Position numbers and translations under genes: made by a program. Source: Paracoccaceae bacterium (lineage in GTDB: Bacteria; Pseudomonadota; Alphaproteobacteria; Rhodobacterales; Rhodobacteraceae). Taken from it: a DNA stretch of 5,646 nt. The DNA is taken from contig JANSYB010000188.1 in the NCBI GenBank assembly GCA_024742655.1, positions 1 to 5,646 on the forward strand, written 5' to 3'. The notes beneath the pieces are model-generated. The model saw only the letters and a list, made by a program, of their open reading frames with translations, was not told the origin of the DNA and made no database searches. The first letter of the stretch is position 1, and each line of letters begins with the position of its first letter. Shown in pieces: positions 1 through 4,759 of this stretch.

Positions 1-1341
1 CGGCGTGGCACGCCCGGTCTTGCCGGTGAAATTTTGAAGATTTCCGCAGAATCAGTCTCTATTCTCACGGATCACGAGCCAACGGCAATTGTGCTCGGGG
101 ACAGGGTCTCGCTCGGCCAGCCCGGGACTGTCTCGCCATGCAATTCCTGGATCGGGCGAATTGTCGATCCGTTCGGCAAGCCGCTGGATGGCAGGCCACT
201 GATTGGCGGGGCAACACCCAGGGCGCTGAAATCCGACCCTCCGGCTCCGGCCCGACGCCGTATGCTGGGCGAGCGTCTGGAAACGGGCATGGCGGTCTTC
301 AATACCCTTCTTCCCATAGCCAGAGGCCAGCGTCTTGGGCTTTTCGCGGGATCGGGCGTGGGGAAATCGAATTTGTTGGGCCATCTGGGACGAAACATGC
401 AGGCCGATGTCGTTGTTTTCGCGCTGATTGGTGAACGCGGGCGCGAGTTGCGGGAATTCGTTGAAACCGTCCTTGGACCCGAGGGCATGCAGCGTGCCGT
501 TGTTGTCACCGCAACCTCGGATCAGTCCCCGTTGGTGCGTCGCCGGTGTGCATGGACGGCCATGTGCGTCGCAGAGCATTTCAGGGATCAGGGGCGCCAT
601 GTTCTTTTCCTTGCCGACTCGATCACGCGTTTTGCCGAGGCGCACCGCGAAGTTGCCGTCGCGGGCGGAGAACTTCCGGCTTTGCGCGGGTTTCCGGCGT
701 CCACGGCCCATATGATCATGTCTCTTTGCGAACGTGCCGGCCCGGGCGAGCATGGCACCGGCGACATTACCGCCGTGTTCAGCGTTCTGGTCGCCGGATC
801 GGACATGGAAGAACCCGTGGCTGACATCCTGCGCGGCGTTCTGGATGGTCATGTCGTGCTCGACCGTGCCATTGCCGAGCGTGGCCGATTTCCGGCGATT
901 GACCTGCTGCGTTCTGTATCACGAAGCCTGCCAAGAGCGGCGAATGAGCAGGAGAACAGCCTGATTGTGCGAACGCGCAGCCTTCTTGGGGCTTATGCGC
1001 GGTCCGAGATGATGGTTCGCGCGGGCCTTTATGCCGAGGGGAGTGATCCCTTGTTGGATCAGGCGGTGCGCTGCTGGCCGGAACTGGACGCGTTTCTGGC
1101 TGAAACAGAAACTGTTTCGGCCGAAAATAGCTTCAACCGGCTTGCACTGATCCTGCGTCGTTCCGAAAAGGGATCACCGCGCGCGGATCATCTTCGCAAA
1201 CCCGGTGGTCAGGGCAACGCTGTTGACGTCAACGATCGGCCCGGATCGGCCACTGAGAGCAAGCGGGCCGCAGGCCAATTGCCCGGGCCAGTCGCGTCTC
1301 GGGGATCAAGTCTGGCTTTGCGAGGATTGCAGCAGGGTTAA
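1..1341 (+). CDS. fliI: Flagellar export ATPase FliI, 5'-truncated by the window
   Basis: This is the cytoplasmic ATPase of the flagellar type III export apparatus, related to F1-ATPase beta subunits. The frame is open to the left edge, so the TTG at 34 is not the true start; about 45-75 N-terminal residues are probably missing. Counting from the TTG, Walker A GSGVGKS is at residues 106-112, the catalytic-glutamate motif GERGREL at 133-139 (E134), Walker B ends in LFLADSITRF at 191-200 (D195), and SVSR at 294-297 places R297 as the arginine finger. As I recall Salmonella FliI numbering (K188, E211, D272, R374), the spacing is identical, so the catalytic core looks intact. The oddity is the C-terminus: after about residue 376 there is a Gly/Pro/Arg-rich tail of roughly 55 residues that typical FliI proteins lack. 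The last 36 bp overlap the convergent DUF1217 gene. The family call is very secure. Confidence 0.96.
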   Translation, partial: RRGTPGLAGEILKISAESVSILTDHEPTAIVLGDRVSLGQPGTVSPCNSWIGRIVDPFGKPLDGRPLIGGATPRALKSDPPAPARRRMLGERLETGMAVFNTLLPIARGQRLGLFAGSGVGKSNLLGHLGRNMQADVVVFALIGERGRELREFVETVLGPEGMQRAVVVTATSDQSPLVRRRCAWTAMCVAEHFRDQGRHVLFLADSITRFAEAHREVAVAGGELPALRGFPASTAHMIMSLCERAGPGEHGTGDITAVFSVLVAGSDMEEPVADILRGVLDGHVVLDRAIAERGRFPAIDLLRSVSRSLPRAANEQENSLIVRTRSLLGAYARSEMMVRAGLYAEGSDPLLDQAVRCWPELDAFLAETETVSAENSFNRLALILRRSEKGSPRADHLRKPGGQGNAVDVNDRPGSATESKRAAGQLPGPVASRGSSLALRGLQQG

Positions 1342-2100
1342 GGCAATCGACATCGAGGAGACCACGGAAACCGATTTGATCTGGTCGCGCAAAAGATACG
1401 TTCGGATCAATTCCTGTCGTACATCGTCGTCGGCAAGATCATTCAGGCTGTCCAGACCCAGCCGTGTCCGTGACTTTTCCTGGAAAATATCGAGCTGACG
1501 ATCGATATCCAACTGTCCGAAACCGTCTGGAAGGCCCAGCACCGTCTCGAAAACCTGGCGCAGCGGCGGTGTACCCATGATCTGGAACCATCTTGTTTCG
1601 TCGCTGTCATCCGAGACAGCCATCTCCGCAAGTTCACGATCGGCGTTCAGGGCAAGGCGCATGGCCTCATCCTGGTTGCCGATGGCAATCTCGAATTCAC
1701 GTGCGCGGTATTTGGCGACGATCTCGGCGCCGAAACCCAATTCCTGCGTGCGCGGCACGGCGTCATCGAAGCCAAACGCATCCGCCAGTTTCGTATAACG
1801 CTCGTCGGTCAGACGAGTCGCCAGCGCGTCCTCGCCTGTGCCTTCCTCAAGGATACGGCGGATCAGAAAACGGCTGTTCAGATCATCCTGCAAGCCGAAC
1901 GCGCCAAGTGCGACACGCAACAACCGCCGGTCCGAAACCAGATCTTCGGCACTCCGGATCTGACTGATATTGGCCTCGAAATATTCCGTATCCCGGGTGA
2001 GGACCGGAGATTTGTCAAAGGCTTCTGTTTGCCGCGCAAGCGTGTCCTGAAGAAAGGCCCAGCCGGCCAGGCCACCGATTGGCACCACGGGCTGAAACAT
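1306..2100 (-). CDS. DUF1217 family flagellar-cluster protein, role unknown
   Basis: This 264-residue soluble protein matches my memory of DUF1217, a family found in alphaproteobacterial flagellar loci. Family-like features are the N-terminal PIGGLAGWAFLQDT (7-20), RDTEYFEANI (36-45), AEDLVSDRRLLRVALGAFGL (51-70) and RRILEEG (81-87). It ends in a mostly helical, acidic C-terminal part with VSSMSIALTLLQ at 247-258. I see no signal peptide or membrane segment. The ATG overlaps the flbT stop by one base (TAATG), with GGAG and AGGA just upstream inside flbT, so translation is probably coupled to flbT. It is the last gene of the fliC-flaF-flbT block, which suggests a part in flagellin handling or filament assembly; that is inference from position only. 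Its 3' end overlaps fliI in the antisense direction by 36 bp. Confidence 0.88.
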   Translation of the reverse strand: MFQPVVPIGGLAGWAFLQDTLARQTEAFDKSPVLTRDTEYFEANISQIRSAEDLVSDRRLLRVALGAFGLQDDLNSRFLIRRILEEGTGEDALATRLTDERYTKLADAFGFDDAVPRTQELGFGAEIVAKYRAREFEIAIGNQDEAMRLALNADRELAEMAVSDDSDETRWFQIMGTPPLRQVFETVLGLPDGFGQLDIDRQLDIFQEKSRTRLGLDSLNDLADDDVRQELIRTYLLRDQIKSVSVVSSMSIALTLLQSSQSQT

Positions 2101-2504
2101 TATCCTGCTCCATGCGCCATCAGCCGGTCTTCACGCGGCAAGAGTGCCCGAAGTGATTTCAGGCACTGATAATATTGCTCGGACACCAACGCATCGCTGG
2201 CCCTGCTCAGAAGGGTCCGGCTATCCGCATCGGTAAAGACTTGGCTCAGCTCCTCGATCCGGCGCAGCATCGACAACCGCGCGTCGCTGGCATCGCTATC
2301 GCCAGACAGGACAAGCTGCACAGCATAGCACATCCGGCGCACAGGGGTGGTCGCCTCTTCTGGATGCAGCGCATCACGCAGACGCAAAATGTTGGCGTTC
2401 GGCGTCAGGATCGACAGGCGCGACCTGCGATCACCGTTTTCTATGACGGCCCCGTTGACCAGCACACGTTCTTTCGGGCCGAGTTTCAGGACAAGTCCGC
2501 TCAT
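2100..2504 (-). CDS. flbT: Flagellin regulator FlbT
   Basis: This is a 134-residue FlbT, the usual length for the family. Recognisable parts are the N-terminal beta-rich segment with VNGAVIENGDRR (16-27), the conserved EEATTPVRRMCY (49-60), and the C-terminal YYQCLKSLRALLPRE (111-125). In Caulobacter, FlbT acts after transcription: it associates with the 5' leader of flagellin mRNA and lowers its translation or stability until the hook is complete. In some other alphaproteobacteria it has been reported to act positively, so the sign here cannot be read from sequence. The ATG overlaps the flaF stop as ATGA, with GGAG nine bases upstream, and the stop shares a base with the next ATG. It lies two genes downstream of fliC, whose 5' leader is a natural candidate target. 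Confidence 0.95.
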   Translation of the reverse strand: MSGLVLKLGPKERVLVNGAVIENGDRRSRLSILTPNANILRLRDALHPEEATTPVRRMCYAVQLVLSGDSDASDARLSMLRRIEELSQVFTDADSRTLLSRASDALVSEQYYQCLKSLRALLPREDRLMAHGAG

Positions 2505-2875
2505 GCTTCTTTACTCCGCTGGCGCAGCCCGCTCATCATGGCCGAATTGATTTCGATCAGTGGGTCTGCCGACGCTCCATTCAGGATCTGGCTGCTGTAC
2601 GTGCGTGTGAATTCCGCCAGATAGACGATCCGTGCGCGCAGCTCCGCCGGAAGTCTATTACCGTCGCCTGCCACGTCGGCGGCCAGCATGGCCCACAGAC
2701 GCCGATTGTCATGGACAGCTGTCGCGAGGGCGGGTGTGACGCCTTTCGCCTTGGCGGCGGCTTGTCTCAAACGGTGCGTTATGCGTGCAAAAATTTCATA
2801 CTCTGTCCCGCGATCCGTACGAATTGGCTGGCTTTCGCTACGATAGGCATTCTGTGCCTGTAGAAGTGCATCCAC
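2501..2875 (-). CDS. flaF: Flagellin synthesis/export regulator FlaF
   Basis: This is a 124-residue FlaF, a small alphaproteobacterial protein that in Caulobacter is needed for flagellin synthesis and secretion and works with FlbT. Motifs fitting the family are AQNAYRS (7-13), PIRTDRGTEYE (17-27), NRRLWAMLAADVA (57-69), LPAELRARIVYLAEFT (75-90) and LIEINSAMMSGLR (106-118). The protein looks all-helical, without a signal peptide. The start is a GTG giving MDALLQAQ; GGAAGGA lies upstream with seven bases between AGGA and the GTG, and no in-frame ATG fits better. It lies 70 bp after fliC, separated by a strong GC hairpin, and overlaps flbT by 4 nt. It may therefore depend partly on read-through from the fliC promoter; I see no clear promoter of its own. 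Confidence 0.94.
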   Translation of the reverse strand: MDALLQAQNAYRSESQPIRTDRGTEYEIFARITHRLRQAAAKAKGVTPALATAVHDNRRLWAMLAADVAGDGNRLPAELRARIVYLAEFTRTYSSQILNGASADPLIEINSAMMSGLRQRSKEA

Positions 2876-2916
2876 GGCCTGGTCCTTCCGAAATGTAAGG
2901 CAGTATCAGGTGAGGT

Positions 2917-2939
2917 GGGGGCGTCCGGGGGACGCCCCC
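2917..2939 (-). terminator. Perfect GC hairpin after fliC: terminator, attenuator or mRNA 3'-end stabiliser
   Basis: A perfect 10-bp inverted repeat, GGGGGCGTCC and GGACGCCCCC, encloses a three-base loop. In the fliC transcript it begins six bases after the stop codon. The stem is almost all G-C, but no T-run follows on the minus strand (the next bases are ACCTCACC), so this is not a standard intrinsic terminator. A partial terminator or an RNA-stabilising 3' structure that lets fliC be expressed above flaF-flbT is more plausible. The inverted repeat is plain in the sequence; its function is inferred. Confidence 0.55.
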
Positions 2940-2945
2940 GAGGTG

Positions 2946-3794
2946 TTAGGTCCTGAACAGCGACAACAGGTTGTTCGGTGCCTGGTTGGCAATCGACAGC
3001 GACTGTGTCGCCAGCTGCTGTTGCACCTGGAGCGCCTGGAGTTTGGCTGAGGCCTCTTCCATATCGGCGTCCACCAGGGATCCGATGCCCGAAACCATCG
3101 AGTCCGTCAGCTTCGAAATGAACTCTCCCTGACCTTCGATGCGTCCTGCCGAGGCGCCAAGGGCCGCCGCGCCGTCGATCGCCGTTTGAAGGAAGGTTTC
3201 GATTTCGCCCAGGGCGGTGCCGGCCGTGGCGGTGTCGGTGATCGAGGTCAGGTCGGTTGCAAGATCCACATTGGCTTCGAAATCCACCGTGGCCACCGTG
3301 ATCGTTGCAGCGGTCGGTGCGCCCGTGCCCACGCGGTCAAGCGACGACAGAACCGACAGCGACGTGGCACCGTTGCCATCCACATCCGTGGCCAACAGGT
3401 TTGCGCCGTTGAACTGTGCGGCCGACACAATGGAGGCGACCTGTGCGTTCTTTTCGTCGATGTCAGCCTGGATCTTTGCATGGTCGACGTTCTCGCTTTG
3501 AGCGGAAACGATAAGTGCCTTCACTTCCTGCAGGACGTCGACGACCTGTTCGGCTGCGGCCGAGGCGACGGCCACGGTAGATTCGCCCAATGACAGGCTC
3601 TCCGAAATGGCTTTGAAGCCGCGGACGTCCGAGTCCATCACCTTGGAGATCGCCCAGATCGCCGAATTGTCCTTTGCGCTGGCGATCGACTTGCCGGTTG
3701 AAATCATGTCCTGGGTTTTGGCCAGATTGCCATTGACGGACTTCAATGTCTGAAGTGCCACCATGGCGCTGTTGTTCGTCAGAATGCTCGACAT
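2946..3794 (-). CDS. fliC: Flagellin, filament subunit
   Basis: This is a 282-residue flagellin exported through the flagellar type III channel and polymerised into the filament. The N-terminal D0/D1 helices run from about residue 1 to 134 and include DNSAIWAISKVMDSDVRGF (42-60), LGESTVAVA (69-77) and AAQFNGANLL (125-134). A short variable region spans about 135-200, rich in Ala, Thr, Asp and Val. The C-terminal D1/D0 helices run from about 201 to 282 and end SIANQAPNNLLSLFRT. There is no cysteine and no cleaved signal peptide, as expected. The frame can be extended upstream to 3848, but the ATG at 3794 gives the canonical MSSILTNNSA start and has AAAGGA at the right distance. Such a short central domain is typical of alphaproteobacterial flagellins. 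The downstream flaF and flbT probably control its output. Confidence 0.97.
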   Translation of the reverse strand: MSSILTNNSAMVALQTLKSVNGNLAKTQDMISTGKSIASAKDNSAIWAISKVMDSDVRGFKAISESLSLGESTVAVASAAAEQVVDVLQEVKALIVSAQSENVDHAKIQADIDEKNAQVASIVSAAQFNGANLLATDVDGNGATSLSVLSSLDRVGTGAPTAATITVATVDFEANVDLATDLTSITDTATAGTALGEIETFLQTAIDGAAALGASAGRIEGQGEFISKLTDSMVSGIGSLVDADMEEASAKLQALQVQQQLATQSLSIANQAPNNLLSLFRT

Positions 3795-3801
3795 GGCATT
3801 T

Positions 3802-3807
3802 TCCTTT
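3802..3807 (-). promoter_or_regulatory. Ribosome binding site that fixes the fliC start
   Basis: On the minus strand AAAGGA lies seven bases before the ATG at 3794. It supports this start over the upstream in-frame start at 3848, whose extra 18 residues resemble no flagellin N-terminus. Confidence 0.8.
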
Positions 3808-3813
3808 AACGTT

Positions 3814-3903
3814 CGACGCTTTGCGCCGGTTACACATTCCGCCCCCATCAGGAGACGGCCTCGTTCTGTCTTTCTGACGTGTACGAAACGGGATCAGTCC
3901 CGT
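3814..3903 (-). promoter_or_regulatory. Possible structured 5' leader of fliC with three hairpins
   Basis: Three potential stem-loops lie between the likely promoter region and the fliC ribosome binding site. The farthest, 3888-3903, has a perfect 6-bp stem (ACGGGA / TCCCGT) with a four-base loop. The middle one, 3846-3879, has a 6-bp stem with one G-U pair, a small internal loop, a further 4-bp AGAC/GTCT stem and an 11-base loop. The nearest, 3814-3828, has a 6-bp stem with one G-U pair and an AAA loop, eight bases before AGGA. Caulobacter flagellin mRNA leaders are the target of FlbT, which is encoded two genes downstream here, so a regulatory leader is reasonable. The pairing can be seen; that it forms or binds FlbT is inference, and GC-rich DNA gives hairpins by chance. 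Confidence 0.4.
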
Positions 3904-3952
3904 GCCGCGCCACCCGTTTTTCGGATGCAGGCAGAGAATTGACCCCGAAGTG

Positions 3953-3967
3953 CTAACGTAAAGCTAA
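3953..3967 (-). promoter_or_regulatory. CtrA-like direct repeat upstream of fliC
   Basis: On the minus strand TTAG-N7-TTAG is seen, a direct repeat with an 11-bp period (TTAGC twice). The known CtrA site in Alphaproteobacteria is TTAA-N7-TTAA, so the spacing matches exactly and each half differs by one base. It lies about 160 bp before the fliC ATG. CtrA drives flagellar genes in many alphaproteobacteria including Rhodobacterales, so a promoter here is plausible, but I cannot assign firm -35 and -10 boxes. Confidence 0.35.
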
Positions 3968-3999
3968 GTCGAGCCGGGCAACTGAACTGGATTTGACAC

Positions 4000-4022
4000 A
4001 AAACCGCTTCAAGCGCGTTTTT
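4000..4022 (-). terminator. Possible terminator overlapping the flgN stop codon
   Basis: The minus strand can fold as AAAAC, a bulged G, CGCT, loop TGA, AGCG, GTTTT. The three-base loop is the stop codon of the flgN-like gene itself. The A- and T-flanked stem gives a T4 stretch on its 3' side. It would separate the flgJ-flgN transcript from fliC. The stem is modest and the T-stretch is short, so termination may be weak. Confidence 0.35.
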
Positions 4023-4365
4023 CAACCTTGTGCAGAACCTCACCCTCGATGGTTCGCTTGTGTCCACCTTCGTCATAGGTTTCCAGCGACCGTCGAACCC
4101 GGCGCACTTCCGCCAGTCGCGCCGAGGCCTGCCGTATGCCCTGCAGCGCCCCGTCCAGAAGTGCCTGGTTGCGGATGACCTTGGACTGCAGAACTGTCAG
4201 GGATGCGCCCTGTTCGTCAATCTGATTGAGCCGGTCGATCAGATCCTCTTTGCGGTCAAGCAGGAGCGGGATCCGATCCAGATCACCCGCCAGAAGCGCG
4301 GCGCGCTCTGCGTCCAGCAGATCATCCAGATCGTTGATAATGTCTTGCGGTCGATCAGCGGTCAT
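4009..4365 (-). CDS. flgN: FlgN-like flagellar export chaperone
   Basis: This 118-residue charged, almost wholly helical protein is of the FlgN type seen in Rhodobacterales flagellar clusters. The first half has LLDAERAALLAGDLDRIPLL (16-35) followed by DRKEDLIDRLNQ, which fits the FlgN helix pair. The C-terminal part carries RRVRRSLETYDEGGHKRTI. FlgN proteins are cytoplasmic chaperones of the hook-filament junction proteins FlgK and FlgL. There is no membrane segment or signal peptide. GGAG lies seven bases before the ATG, and the first 11 nt overlap the end of the flgJ-like gene, so the two are very likely co-translated. FlgN sequences diverge strongly, so the symbol rests on helical pattern, size and context. 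A generic flagellar coiled-coil protein is the alternative. Confidence 0.75.
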   Translation of the reverse strand: MTADRPQDIINDLDDLLDAERAALLAGDLDRIPLLLDRKEDLIDRLNQIDEQGASLTVLQSKVIRNQALLDGALQGIRQASARLAEVRRVRRSLETYDEGGHKRTIEGEVLHKVEKRA

Positions 4366-4645
4366 GTGGCGTCTCCATCATTGCACGAAAGAAATGTTCT
4401 GCCAGACCAAGTCCGCCACTTGCCGCTATCTTGTCTGCGACGGCCTGACGGTGAAAGGAGGCAAACTGATCTTCTCCGGGTCCACCTGACAGTGAGTTTT
4501 CCTGCTCACCGAACCCGGCTGCCTTGAGCATCTCGGCAAGGAATGTCGCCTCCAGCCTTTGCGCTGCCAGCCGTGCGTTTTCTTCGCGCAGGCTTGTGGC
4601 CATCCCGGCCTTCGATTGAGGGAGAATCGGTAAAAAATCAGTCAC
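4355..4645 (-). CDS. flgJ: Rod-binding protein, FlgJ N-terminal domain type
   Basis: This 96-residue protein matches only the rod-binding N-terminal domain of FlgJ. The key signature is LEATFLAEMLKAAG at 31-44, followed by GGPGEDQF (54-61) and GGLGLAE (77-83). In enterobacteria FlgJ caps the growing rod in the periplasm and carries a C-terminal muramidase. Here the muramidase domain is absent, as is usual in alphaproteobacteria, where a separate transglycosylase opens the wall. The start is GTG (MTDFLPILP) with GAGG seven bases upstream; an in-frame ATG at residue 15 is possible but would lie within the usual N-terminal arm. The GTG sits inside one copy of a 20-bp repeat. It is the first gene of the minus block and overlaps flgN by 11 nt; probable fliK diverges from it. 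Confidence 0.88.
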   Translation of the reverse strand: MTDFLPILPQSKAGMATSLREENARLAAQRLEATFLAEMLKAAGFGEQENSLSGGPGEDQFASFHRQAVADKIAASGGLGLAEHFFRAMMETPHDR

Positions 4646-4647
4646 TG
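4628..4647. repeat. 20-bp repeat, copy 1, over the flgJ start codon
   Basis: This copy reads CGGTAAAAAATCAGTCACTG on the plus strand. It matches copy 2 at 18 of 20 bases, and the two start 65 bp apart. It contains a CAGT-N-ACTG inverted repeat and covers the GTG start and first codons of the flgJ-like gene. A repressor bound here would also block ribosome-site transcription; function is inferred. Confidence 0.7.
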
Positions 4648-4759
4648 TTTCGCCTCGAATTGTGTGAAACTCACCCTCATTTCATCGCAAAGCGGTAAAG
4701 AATCAGTAACTGACTTTTGCCATGCTGGCCGGGCTGAGGAAGAAATCCCGGAGCGACGC
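4646..4759. promoter_or_regulatory. Divergent control region between flgJ-like gene and fliK
   Basis: These 114 bp must hold the start signals of two divergent units: the flgJ-flgN block and probable fliK. I see ribosome binding sites for both genes, the second 20-bp repeat (4693-4712), and a short GTGA-AAC-TCAC palindrome at 4664-4674. I see no convincing sigma-70, sigma-54 or sigma-28 promoter and no full CtrA site. A 12-codon minus-strand frame (4642-4680, MRVSFTQFEAKQ) ends in TGA overlapping the flgJ GTG, but it lacks a good ribosome binding site. Confidence 0.5.
4693..4712. repeat. 20-bp repeat, copy 2, in the flgJ-fliK intergenic region
   Basis: This copy reads CGGTAAAGAATCAGTAACTG on the plus strand and differs from copy 1 at two positions. 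Its core forms a longer perfect palindrome, TCAGT-A-ACTGA. It lies 48 bp before the fliK ATG and 48 bp before the flgJ GTG, a position suited to an operator controlling both genes. Confidence 0.7.

Noticed and set aside
34..36. TTG as the start of fliI
   Set aside because: The same frame is open to the left edge and the protein would lack most of the N-terminal barrel domain, so this is only the first possible start inside a truncated gene.
52..852. 266-residue open frame on the minus strand inside fliI
   Set aside because: It lies antisense to the well-conserved FliI ATPase core, its product is Arg/Gly/His-rich and resembles no family I know, and long shadow frames are common in GC-rich DNA.
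1255..1345. Bidirectional terminator between fliI and the DUF1217 gene
   Set aside because: Only short 4-5 bp GC stems with long loops and no T-run can be drawn here, and the region is coding on both strands.
2175..2624. 149-residue plus-strand frame across flbT and flaF
   Set aside because: It is antisense to two recognised genes with tight start/stop overlaps, and it has no family resemblance.
3795..3848. Upstream in-frame start of fliC adding 18 residues
   Set aside because: The added segment (MGAECVTGAKRR...) is unlike any flagellin N-terminus, and the internal ATG has a well-placed AAAGGA and the canonical MSSILTNN.
3917..3943. Sigma-28-like promoter (TCAA ... TCCGAAAA) on the minus strand before fliC
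   Set aside because: The spacer is 13 bases rather than the usual 15, and both boxes deviate from TAAA and GCCGATAA.
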